Origin: Enoplolaimus lenunculus
Taxonomy: Eukaryota > Nematoda > Enoplea > Enoplida > Thoracostomopsidae
Reading direction: 5' to 3'
Assembly (NCBI GenBank): GCA_030248215.1
Contig: JASANG010002686.1
Span: 1 to 64,000 of the forward strand
DNA: 64,000 bases
Below the pieces are notes generated by a model. That model ran no database searches. It was not told the origin of the DNA and was given only the letters and a program-made list of their open reading frames with translations. Positions 24,170 through 36,400 of the stretch are shown in pieces. The number at the start of each line of letters is the position of its first letter. The stretch's first letter is position 1. The position numbers were made by a program, and so were the translations under genes.

Positions 24170-25017
24170 GTAAATTTTCCAAACAAAATGTCGAAGGCGT
24201 CCAAAATTAAGATTGTCGATGAATATTGTTTTTATTCTAAATCAAACAACTGCAGCATACCGATGTTTAAGACAAAAATTATTTTTAGGTGATTTAGCCA
24301 ATGTATAGAACAGAGGTGGAACAGTAGCATGACGAAATAGTGTAATAAAAGCTAAGTTTACTCTATTGCAGTGTCACAGAAAAACATCCCGCGTCTGATC
24401 ATTTTATTGAATAGTTTTTAATTGTGAGCATAAAAATAACAGAGTTGTCAGGATTTTTTCAGTTGGAAGCAGATATCGATTTTTACCGGAAACGAATATC
24501 CGGTTCCCCGTGGTTACATATAAAAACGAGACAAATTTATTTTAAAATTCGATTCAAACGAACAAATTTAATTTCAATTCATATTTGTTAACAATAACAA
24601 ATTGTGGCCACCAGTGTTTGCAAAAATTTCAATAACATCACTTGGGTGGGTACAGTCGCCAAAATTGCTAAAATCAAACAGATAACAGCAGCCGCCGAAT
24701 TTAGTAAACAAACGTGACCTAAATTTACTTCATCTTTTTGCTAGTAAATCTGTATAATGATAGCGCATATTGTTATCTGTAAGTATAGCAAATGCACACC
24801 GGTACAGTATATTTTAAGTATCAATCGAGAAATTTCTTCTAGGATTTTAACAGGTTTGTATATGCCAAATTCATGTAAAATCGGTTGAGGAATAGCAGAA
24901 TGGTATAATCAGGGCCCCATTATATGAACGTTACGGCTCTTGTATGCAGTTTCCTTCACAGTGTCCGAAAGTATCCGATTTTGATCATATATGTTTAGGG
25001 TAAGCAGTCTTACGTGG

Positions 25018-25170
25018 CTCATGTATAGATCAGGGGCGAAACGTTTTTCTGTGAGACTGCAATAGAGTATTAAGCTTAAGCTTTAGACTTATTTTTTTGA
25101 TGGACTTAGACTTAGGCTTAGGAATATGCTTATACCTAATACTGTTCCGCCCCTGTTCTTTACATTGGCC
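25018..25170 (+). repeat. MITE family B copy
   Basis: From CTCATGTATAGATCAGGGGC to CCCCTGTTCTTTACATTGGC, inverted ends around GCTTAGGCTTAGGAATATGC. Confidence 0.7.
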
Positions 25171-25692
25171 CGGTTAAATTAAGGTTTGGGGTTATGTTTT
25201 TGCATGAGCTGTGTGCGGGTAGTAAATAAAAGTAGTCTCATCCTTGCTCGTGGGATATGTCTGTTCGTCAATTCTATAATTCACGCATAGAAAATGCTTC
25301 AACCGTCCCACTGTTCTAAGCTTCGCTGTAGTTTAAACGCGATGACTGGGATGGTTTCGGTCATTTAGAGCTTATTTGCAGCTTTGGTAAACATAAATGA
25401 TTTGCAGTTTTTAATCTGTTTCGTACAATTATATATGAAGGTATTGACTGAATTCCGAAATTTTTTGTTGTTAATTTTGTCAGGTTTTCTCAAACGTGAA
25501 GAACGAATTGTCCAATCACGTTTTTTGACAGGTTGGTCCGAGAACTATTGAAGTGTTGCGGTTTAAAAAATGACATCAAAAACACACAATGTTTTGTTTT
25601 AAAAAATAGATTTTTTATTGATGTTAAATACCATTACGCGAAAAGGCGTTTCGTAGTGTTTTGGCCAATATACAGAACAGGGCTGTAACAGC

Positions 25693-26113
25693 ACTGTAGT
25701 GACCCAAATAAGGGGGTAATAAGAGAGGGTCCCCATTTTGCGTCTCAATCAATAGGAGTCCGTATCCCTAATAAGAGTACGTAAGCGGATAGAGTTCCTA
25801 AACCCTTAGAGTCCATCAATATCAATTATCCCTAATTGTAGCGCATAAATGACTACAGGACCAAATAATTTGACTTTGAAACTTTAAAGCGTACTTAAGT
25901 TTTGAAAGTACATTCCTAAGTATAACCTTGCATTATCGCTCAAGCTATTAACACAAGACAAATAAACGTTTAATTCAACGGATAGTTGCAGTACCAGATA
26001 TATATCAGTAAACGAAGGGGGCGCAGCGTGGGTTAAAAATAAATAACAGTCCGTAACCGAATAACAGGGAGTACACTTTGGAGAGGCCAAATAAAAATTA
26101 GTCCGCTTTTCGG
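25693..26113. mobile_element. MITE family H, long copy
   Basis: ACTGTAGTGACCC at the left and GGGAACTACAGT at the right form the inverted ends. The right third (AAAAATAAATAACAGTCCG, ACCGAATAAC, GGAGAGGCCAAATAAA) recurs at 45300-45407 and, more diverged, at 40370-40518. Non-coding. Confidence 0.65.
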
Positions 26114-27205
26114 GAACTACAGTAAGCAAATTCTAAAGATAAACCTAAGCTTAAGCCGACACGTCAGAATGAGCTTACTTAAGCCTAGTTAGGTGTCCTG
26201 CAGCTTTTCAAACAGCAAATGGTGAGGTTCAAAATTCTGCACACTGTTCGCTTTTAATTTTCCCTACATCTGTACAAATTTTGAGATCTGCAATTGCAAA
26301 TGTTCGTCAGTTTGAAAACCAATCGCTAACTGAAAATACGTGCTGTACACATGTCAGAATATGGATCCTAGCTTTAATCATCAATTGTAGGCAAAAGTTT
26401 TAGTTATTCTGCCACGATATCTAAAATATATAATATACAAGCGTAATCCTCTGTATGCAGTGAAAAAATAACATTAAACTGTGAGACAAACACGTTTGTA
26501 GACTGTCAAAAATAAAAAAGTACGTTATTAATATTTTTTCTTGCATATTTGCAAGTTGAACGCAATTAATCTTCCACTTTAAAACTACAAATTTTGCGTT
26601 AAGGTTGTCTTAGATTCAATTTGAATCTTTCATGCATGAATATAAACTAGGCAGCCGGTTTTGTGCAACCCGCAAAAGTTAGCGAGTGGCCAGACATCGC
26701 CACGCAGATATTCTTTTCACAGAACATTTGAGAATTCATTGTACACAAAGTTATGCTGGAAAGTTGCCCAAAATACGTATGTGGGGCATTCCAGCTTTAA
26801 TATATAGATTTGTAATTTCATTTGAGATATTTTATTGTAAAACAGAATTCGAACCACAAACCTCGGGACGAAATGTAGTTACAATCATCACTCGTCTATA
26901 AAAGCTTGGCTTTAGAGCCCTTTGGTACTTGATATGGTAAACGCTTGTCGTCGAATGCCATGCGTTCAAATTTTGCCTTAACATATTTGTGCGGGAAAAC
27001 CTTGGCTAAACGAAATTTTTGGACCGTGTTAATACTTTGAGGAAGTGCGCCGTTTGCCGCGGATCTGCAATAGAGTAAGATTAAAGCTTTAGACTAATTT
27101 TTTTGCTGAGGATTTAAGCTTTTTATGTCTTGGTTTGGTTGCAGCTTCATGCTTGCACTGAGGCTTAGGCTTACGAATATGGAAAGTAACACTGACCGGA
27201 TTTGT

Positions 27206-27468
27206 GGCCAATGTTACTTTTAGGGCCGTAAACAGTAGATGAAGCGTATTCCTAAGCCTAAAAAGCATAAGCGTCGCAAAAGCGTATTCCTAAGCCAAAG
27301 CCTAAGTCTAAGCGTTGCAAAAGCGTATTCCTAAGCCTAAGCCTAAATCTAAGCGTTGCAAAAGCGTATTCCAAGGCTAAGCCTAAGCAAAAAATGTAAT
27401 CTAGAATCTAAACCTACTTTTTTATAGACCCACCAGAAACATGGACGTCTCTAAACGTAACATTGGCC
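27206..27468 (+). mobile_element. MITE family A copy, just past the KIF26 stop
   Basis: GGCCAATGTTACTTTTAGGG at the left pairs with CTAAACGTAACATTGGCC at the right. The interior holds three units of GCGTATTCCTAAGCC plus the GCGTTGCAAAA block, so the element has itself expanded in tandem. It lies 78 bases beyond the KIF26 stop codon and may be transcribed in the 3' UTR. Confidence 0.75.
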
Positions 27469-27545
27469 GGATTTGTAATGAAAATGAAATAGTTTCTTTG
27501 ATTTCTTCAAACGTTGTATACTTGAAACTTCGTTAAATGATCCAG

Positions 27546-30500
27546 TTACGAAGAATTCTTGGCATCAAATACTGTAACCATTGCAAGATGTGACTTTGCC
27601 GCAAAAACTCGTTTCCGTAAAATGTGCGTTTCTTGTTCAAATGCGTCGATAATGTTCGAATCTGTTGAATTCATACAACGTTCAACGTGAACTGAAATTT
27701 GAAATATAATTTTATTCTAATTTTTTTCAATTCTCAAATTTCAAATTATAATTTGCTCTGTTTCTCTAAAACTGTATTTGTCATTCCGTTAACCATTGAA
27801 AAATACTGACAAAACTTGAATGATTGTGAAGCAAGTTTCTAGTAACCACCGCCGTTGACATAACGGAATCCAGAATCATCGGTAAACTGAAACTGTCACC
27901 AATTTGTGACCCGGAAACAGTAAGAGATATCCGGTTACACCGTCGAAAGTTACGAACGGAGTAGTGGGAAATATATTTGACAAGTCTGACGATAAAATCT
28001 GGGCTCAACGAAGATTTAAATTATTTTCTAATTTAACCCCTTCTCACATGAATATTTTCAATTATATAAGATGTAATTTCTAGGTAAGATTCGTCCCCAG
28101 TCTCTCAGGCGGGAGGCGTTTACGATGACTACTCAGCTATAGGAGCCTCGAGCCCGAGGGGCCGCTCATGTCTTGTAAAGATTTTGCTCAGCGCATATAT
28201 GTTAGAATTCATAAACACTGCTCACAGTTTCTGTGTTGCTCATATATTACTTGTATTTAGTTACTCATAGTATACTCTAGGAGTTACAGGGTTAAAAATA
28301 TAATTTATTAATTTGAATTTGCTACTTACGTTCATAACTCCATTTATCGTCAGGTATCGCTAACAAATGCTTAGTGTGCCAAAGTTCTGATTTTAGAGCA
28401 AGCTGTTGTCGACGAATATTGTCCAGTCTCGCTTGCTGATCATGTTCTTTGACAACGTCCTGAAATACAGACAAAAATTTCAATGTCTTTAAACTACAAA
28501 ATACCTCAAGACTGTACTAATTTTGAGATGGTATAGTTGTAAATAATAAAAAATAAATTTACAGATAAAGGGCGACACAAAATGACCAGACGTACTGTTT
28601 AGTTTTCTTTAAAGTTCAACATATATCTTACATTAGCGTAAAATTCAACTTTTAAAGTGACGTGACACTATTACTCAATTATTTCAATGCCGTCTGGCGT
28701 CGTTCTGCATCGTACACTGTAAAAAATGGTGAGTCAAATTGACTCTCTCCGAAATAGGCTTCTCCTGACTACACAAACTGAGTCAAAATTCGACTCCGCC
28801 TGAGTCAAATTCGAGTCAATTTAAAATTCTGGCGGAGTCGAATTTTGACTCAGTTTGTGTAGTCAGGAAAAGCCTATTTCAAGGAGAGTCAATTTGACTC
28901 ACCATTTTTTGCAGTGTATGCGAACTACAAAGAATCTCTGCAAAAGCAAAACAAGTGCATGTAAACACAGCCATTGAAAATGCATTATTTTCAACCAGTT
29001 TTCTTTTCTGGTTCCTATTTCAATACAATTTGACCAAAATAAGATTATGCCAGTTTTGTGAAATATTTCAAAACGACACAAAATTGGTGAGTATGGTTCG
29101 AGAAATTCATGAAAATGTTAAAAATTTAACCAAAATATCGATTGTCTCCTACATTTACACAGCGCAAATTGTGCCCAAAACTGATACACAGGGCGCAGGT
29201 TTCAATAATTAGTGACGGTGAATAATAGTTAAACTCATCTGTTCCGAGAGTGTCGGAGGTTCACATCCTCGTTGTTTGAAAATAGATCGCAGACAAAATA
29301 GAAAATATTCATGTGAAAAAGGGTTAATTTGTCGGTTTGTACCTGTTTTAGTGAATATAGACAACATCTTACCCTTTGTGAACGTACCTTTTCAATGTTC
29401 GGAGATGAATGGTTGTCGGAAAACAGACAACGCTTTGCGGTTGATGCGCACTGAGGTAGTTTGGCTGCAAGTACGCCGTGCAATTGACCTGAAAATGATA
29501 AATAAAGACATACAAGCATGGAAATGTAACCTTGGTTGTTCAAATTCTTGTGCCTAATTTCGTGCACCAGGTCATTATGCTTAGATGGATGCAACATATA
29601 TCGTAACTACAGCATAGTGGCTTAATTGCTGTACAAAATGTGGAGGAAAGTATACAAGAACAGATTTTCTAAACGTACTTACATTCAAGATTTTCATTGT
29701 GATTATAACCTGCTTTAACCCTTTCTCACATAAATATTTGCAATTTCACATAAGATGTAATTTCAAGGTGAAATTCGAACCCCAGTCTCACGGGTGGGAG
29801 TTGTTTACGATGACCACAGAGCTATAGGAGCTTGACGCTCGACCCGAGGGGGCTCTCACGTCTTGTGAAGATTTTACACTGCGCATATATGTTATAAATG
29901 TTAAACACTGCTCACAGTGTGTGTATTGCTCGTACATTATTGTATTTAGTTGCTCATAGTATACTCTATGAGTGAAAGGGTAAAAACGGTATATGTGCGA
30001 TGTTCCAGATAGATACTACAGTATAAATGTTGATCAACACCGGTTATATGCTGGCTTAATAGTTTAGGATGTCCAAGGCAGACAATATTACTTGACTACT
30101 CGCTCGTGTTGCATCCACAAGCTCAAATGAATATGTATATGTTCTATGTTTTATATATAAATATATATTGTAAAAATTAGAAAATTTCTAATTTTCAATA
30201 AATAAAACAAAAATAAAAATTCTTTTAGGATCGATGACCGAATATAATTGCGTCAAAAGTTTCGCTGTGGGTATAAATGATTTTAGTACATTTGTCATTT
30301 TAGTTGTTTTTTTTCTACACGTACCAGTGCAAACTTTGGCATCATTTGAACGCGAAACATCAGACTCAACTGGTGATATCAGTTCTTTAGTTTCGCAAAA
30401 TGGACCAGCTCCGGTTCCACTTTCATAGCTGCAAAATCTTTACGGATTCACAGTAAAATTAAGCTAATTTTTGGGTATTTCAGTATTAAGGTAATTTTTT

Positions 30501-33448
30501 GGTTTTTAAGTATTAAACTAATTTTCTGCCATTTCAGTATTAAGCTAATTTTAAAACATAAAATAAACCTATTCTGTAAGAACACCATTGCTGCTGTGTG
30601 CGTTAGCTTGCATCTGAAATTTTCTCATGGTTGCGATATATTTTAGTTAAACAGCATTTTTTGAGACGACCTGAAGGCCATGACTTTTAAAAAACTTATA
30701 TTTTCAGGAATCACATTCTACAATGTTTCTTCCTTCGATTTTGGGTCAGGTATTAATCATTAATCAGTTTTCGGCTTAGCTATTTTGAACGAAAAGTTTC
30801 TGCAGATTCTCAGTGAAAACAATTGGACATCGAGTTTTTGCTTTAAACGAAAGCACCCACGTAATTTGTTCAGTGATCCCACCGGAAACGAAAATTTTTC
30901 AATTTTTACTTTTGTGTACTAACAAGAGGCGTTATTTGCATACTTGTACTTAATACCAGATTTGTAAACAATTTATTGGTTTGCTTGTTGTATTAATTAT
31001 AACCAGGGTCACAATTGTGTTTACAGAAAAATAAAACCTTTTTAATCCTTTATACTTCAATATCCGTTTTTCGTTTCCGTTTCCGCTATTTTGGTCACTA
31101 TCCGGTCCCGTTATTTTTACTATCCGTTTAAACCCTGTTTGAAACGTATTTGTACAATACATGTGCAATACAATAAGAGCGGCATTATTATGCTGTAGTT
31201 TACAGGAAAAACGATAAATTTATTTTTACCAGTGTACAAAAAGGCCTATTTTATAGATTTGGATGCAAAGCAGGATACAACCGGAAGTCTTGTTCCGGTT
31301 CCGGCTCCGGTAGAATTTCCGCAAGAAGTTCCGGCAATTTCGATAAAGGCAAAATTGCCGAGATTTCGTTAAAAATTAGTGTAAAACAAAAAAGGTTTAA
31401 CGACGCCTAACAGATATCTTTGCAAATATTAACGAATTAAACATCATTTTAACTTTCTAAGAGTTCGCCCCTCACCGCCAGCTTCACCTTCGGCTCCGGC
31501 AAACTTTGTTGACCTCCGGCTCCGGCAAACTTTGTTGAACTCCGGCTCCGGCAAACTTTGTTGGCCTCCGGCTCCGGTTGCGGTATTTTTCACCTCCGGC
31601 TGCATCCTGGTGCAAATCCAAATCACGACAAGAGGCTGTCATATATTGCAAGTTTTGGTAATTTTCACTTTTTCAGCATCAGTCGACAGAATTCAGTTGT
31701 GATACTGAATTAAAACTGCGTTCATTTAACATGTGCACCCAGCAGCAATAGTGAAATTGTGGCCTGATTTTTTGGTTTACATTCCAGTAAAAGTTATTCT
31801 ATAAATTTCCTCTTTGTGACATGTTTACTTATATATTCTAATTAGCATTATGCAGTTGTTCCATTGAAATGGCGATCAAATTTATCTCTTATTTTGAACA
31901 ATTTTACACAGTTTTTTTTAAAAATAATTAAATCGTACTTGTACATAACGAAAACGGACACAAATATTTAGCCGATATCGAATCGGATATCCTTTTCTAC
32001 CCTGCTAATTTGTATTTTCGTTCAAGATTGCAGAGGTACGCCGTATGCACAGGCATACACTATACTAATATACAGCCAATACAAAAGGGTAATCACAAGG
32101 TTGTAGCCGCCCTACGATGCGCAATGTTTTGTGTAAAGCTGATTCTTAGAGGCAGAAATGAAAAAAACAAAACAATAAAATTCATACCCAAGTTATACAG
32201 AAATATAAAGACTCGCCTCCCCCCTCTCGAAAAAACGTGGAACCGCCAGTGATCACGTTGCCTAACTGACTCATACACGAACAGGTGTAACCCGTCTCTC
32301 TGACCCTTTCAGTAGCTGCTTGTTCAACTTATATTATTGTACCCGGAACTAATGGCAGCAGAATCTCTGTTCACTCCAGGTCGCAATCTACGATTCCCGT
32401 TGAGTTTAACGCAACTTCGTGATGCACTGCTTGGAGGCCCGGTGTCATTACTGAGCGCAGAGCTGAAACGAATTGTTCAAATTTCAATTGGTATATTTTC
32501 ACAATAATGATAAATTAAATATTACTCCTTAATTTGTGGAATAACCTCAACAACTGAAAATTTGTTTAGTTTCGTGTGAAGATCAAAAAATGTTTTTGCA
32601 TATTTTTCACGAAATGTTGAAAGTTTAAAATTTGAATTTGAAATTGAAAATATTTTAGTGCGCTTGAATCAATTGGAATCGGGTGACGCTCCTGTACTTC
32701 GCCTCTCACATTATCACCGTCCGTGAAAACACGAAATGTGCCACGGTATATTTACCTGCCAGCACTTCTAAACAACTGAAAACTAAAAGCTGTTACGGGC
32801 AATTTATTACGAATTTCGTATACTTAGACAAAGTTTGACCAGAAACTTTGTTTTCCAAGAAACCATGTTCATTCAGAATAAAGGCAATATTGGGATGTAT
32901 TATGCGGGGTTGACGTTATAGCCGGGACGCTTGGGACACGTTTTGTCCCTATTAGACTATTGGGTAACATTTTGTCTGCTTGTAGGCCCCATATCGTGTT
33001 TAAAGAGGAGTGGTTTGTATGCTAATGTCATATGACATTCGAGTTTTTTGTCTGTTGACCAGATATAAGAGCTCGAATTTTAACGTCGACGTCGAATCAA
33101 CATGGGACAAACCATGTCCCACCTGCTCCGGTTATATTAACGTGAAACCCGAATTAGGTATTCAATTTGATTAGTTATTTAGTTTTAAAATCATAATTTG
33201 TTTGTTTCCTGTTGGAAATTTTTTAAATCTGTACCTGTGGCTGCTGCCGGGACCACTTGATCCTGTATTTGAAGAAATTGCTCGCTGTGGCACGTGACAT
33301 TTGGCCGGGCTATGATACGGCGACGAAAACGGCGTATTCATTGCAGAATTGTGCGCTTTGAGGCAATAATAGTTGTCCAAACCAGCTGGAGTACCAGATT
33401 CAACGTTGTGTTGTTGTCGACCGTTGATCGAAATATTTGACTCTAAAC
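27546..33448 (-). CDS. KIF26: KIF26 C-terminal exons 13-18
   Basis: Six small exons carry the conserved tail. Exons 14-15 join to AISSGYESGTGAG, as in human KIF26A SGYES. Exon 17 reads LDNIRRQQLALKSELWHTKH and PDDKWSYE, equivalent to the human coiled region ending P-G-R-W-L-E-Q-F. Exon 18 reads IDAFEQETHILRKRVFAAKS then HLAMVTVFDAKNSS and a stop, equivalent to human LCKAHVMMVTCFD. Phase matching at every junction excludes a chance chain. The unit probably forms a coiled coil. Confidence 0.9.
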
Positions 33449-36400
33449 CTAAAATAATTAATATCATCATTCTATAAAGTAGTATTGTAATTGCTGAGCT
33501 TGCAATTAATTTTGACACATAATTACTTAGCTAATTTATTAATATACTGACGATAACAACCCACTTTATCAGGGGGGTTTTACAGCGTGTTTGCACATGG
33601 GACAGGCTGTACCACTCGTGTATTTTTAATTTTCTAATTCATAATCTCACCAACGGATTGAGTAGATCATTTTCTTCTAAGCCTAAACTTGTAACTGTGA
33701 ACGAAAAATATTTTATGATTTTAAAGCAGTATATATTTTATTTATTGATATTAAAGTTCGATCAATCTGCGTGGGACGGCCAGTCTCGTGCGGCAACCAA
33801 ATCCGCTACACTTTATAGACTTTGGCGGCCAAATGCCATTTCTGATCTAAATAAACTTACCTGATTCGTACCCGCTTGAACTTCGACATCCCCCTGTGAT
33901 CTGTTGCCGGCTTTCGGTATTCGTTGAATTCAGCCCAACGGTTGTCATGGCTACACATGATTGATCTTGAGTTTGTCGATCGGAACTTGGTCGCGTTACT
34001 GCCTGAAACGATTCAGTTGCATTTTTCGACGATTTTTCCAATTTTGTTAATTTTTGCAGCAGCACAGGTGTTTTGAGTTGAGTCATGAAATTTGGCACAT
34101 TCGTTTGGGTTGATGCCAGTTTAGTTTTGCTCGCTGTCTTAGATGTTTCTTGAAATTTCGTTTTCAACGAAGCTTCAGCAGGTACATCACGGTTTCCAAC
34201 GCCTGCATCTGCAAGCGCTGGCCCTCCATTGGACTCCGTGGGCGGTTTAAAACCTTGTCTCTTGGTTCCGGCAGTGTTAAACGACGGACTGTTTGGTTCT
34301 GATCCTGTTACTTTGTTCTGGTCCTGCTCCATTTCTTCGATGTTTTGGCTATTTTTTGACTCACTTCCGTCTTTTCTTTTCTTTGATAAGCTTCTCTTTT
34401 TCACCGGATGTAGCTTACATCGTTTATCTTTGTTCGGTAAACTCAAGCTACACGTCTTTGAGCTAAGATTTTCAAACTTTATGCTCGCAGGTATTGATAT
34501 ATCAGCTACGAAGCCTAGATGATTTTGATTGGATAACGTTGAATTACAACCAGCTTCACCTTGCGGAGACGGCAATTTTATTGGTCCAAATCCACGAAGT
34601 ACAACAGGTTGGCCGTCTGCGATTGGCTGGGACTTGATGCATTGTGTAGAAGCATCTTGATTCGCTGTTGTAGCTGAGTCGTTTGTTGTTTTATTTTGAT
34701 TGGTTACTTTTGTGTTTTCTGATTCTGATTGATGTATCTGGGTTCTAGGGGTAAGTTCACTTCTAGGGGGCTGTATAGCTTGAGATTGTCCCGGTTTGGT
34801 TAATGGCTGTGTTGAAGCGTGTTTATTACTTTTTAAACCTTGCCATTTGTCAAAAATTCCTGATTTAAAAATTAATGGAATAAGAGTTTGTGAAAGTTTC
34901 GATACCTCACTTTCGTTCTTAGGCGCCGCGGTTACCGAAATTTTGCCGCAAGATTTCTCGTGTTTTTGACAAATTTTCTCGCAATTTTGACCAGAAAAGC
35001 CTTTAGTGTTACAATTATCATGACTTTGAAGGGTTTGCGGGATGTCACTAGCAAGAAATGAGTTAGAGTTCGCGTTTTTACCTGAAAATCTACTTGACAA
35101 AAATATATCTGTCTCTGAATCACAACAATATCCACTACGAGGCAGGGTTAGTGTACTGGCGTACAAAAGCCGATACTCATCGCTTATTTGCTGCCGCAGG
35201 TGAGACGTATTCAAGTCAGCCAATAACGAACAAGTAGAATACGCACTAGAACTGTAAGAGGCGTTCTGATTCGCCGCCAACTCCGCCGCGTTTTGCTGTC
35301 TGGCGTTATCATTGCAAGAATGCAATTCCAGTGTAAGTTTCGATGAACAAAACTGTTTTTCATTCGCTAATGAATCGATTTTATTGCAGTGTGCGTTGAC
35401 AGACGGCAGTTGCCTGTTGGACAAAACCGTAAATTGATTCCCATTAATATCAGGCGTCGAATTGTGTTCTGTCCTGTCTTGACTACTTCTGCTTCCAAGT
35501 ATAATGTCGGACAACTTTCGATGAACTGATTTTGGAGCAGAAAGTTCGTCGGAAAAGCTGTCTAAATTGATTGGTATGCTACTCAACGAAGATTGAACAT
35601 TTCTCGAACAACTCGGATGATCCACTTGCCTCTCTAAAGACGCTGAGTCTGTACAACCAGACAGGGCACGCAAGGGTGTAGACTCTATCTGACTAATTTG
35701 TTCTAACGGGTGCATTAAGGTAGGCATTTCAGTAGGAGTACAATTTTCTCGAACTTCTACCTCGTCTGATTCTGACAATACTATAAAAACTCCATTTTCG
35801 ACGCTGAATCGTTGTTTTTCGACAGATAATGCTCGTAATGGATGGTGGGACAAACTGTCCGTTGATGTATTTTTTGTCTGACCGTAAACCGGAATGCGTG
35901 TCCCTTCAGGATTATTCCATACCCAATGAGTTGACGAATTGCACGAGTCTGACGTTGTCGCGGTAGTGGTAGAGCTATATTCGTGCATGGCATGCCTGTG
36001 CCCTGGACTTATGGTTTCGGCAGCCTGATGAAAGTGAGATGTCGCTGGGGGCCCTACCCAGGTTGTAGTCTGAGGGTAGAGCGTTAAATATTCAGGGTGT
36101 AATAGAAAATCAGGCACCGGTGCGGAATTTCCGCCGTGGTCGTGGCAATATTTTGAGCAACTTTGAGGTTCATAGTTGAGACAAGGGCCCGGATATTGCT
36201 GCGGGGTTCCGGATGGCGCATTGGTGTCGCTTTCTTCGGCGATATTTTCGAGTTGAGGTTCGTATAGGCAACAATCGCAACATGTACCACAGTCAGAAGT
36301 CGATGGAATACTCCACGGTATTCCGCTAGTCATGATTGCGTTCAAACATTCTTGTTCAGCGAGCTTAAAACAAAAAGCAACAATTTATATAATTTAAAGC

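Larger units (their letters stand above)
22786..27545. other. Interval between Maf and KIF26, repeats only
   Basis: A TTAACCCTTCCGTCCGTATG end-like motif lies at 22818. GC-rich low-copy sequence occurs at 23050-23250. MITEs lie at 23867-24169, 24297-24410 (family B part), 25018-25170, 25693-26113 and 27206-27468. A family J palindromic copy is near 26640-26830. No coding exon was recognised. The Maf promoter lies at the left and the KIF26 3' UTR at the right. Confidence 0.5.

Noticed and set aside
27781-28008. 75-codon minus-strand frame as last KIF26 exon
   Set aside because: It cannot be joined in phase to WSYE, while 27691-27546 gives the conserved C-terminal helix.
28085-28160. Functional tRNA gene in family T copies
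   Set aside because: Box A and box B words are present but the acceptor and T stems do not pair, and the same sequence recurs within MITE ends.
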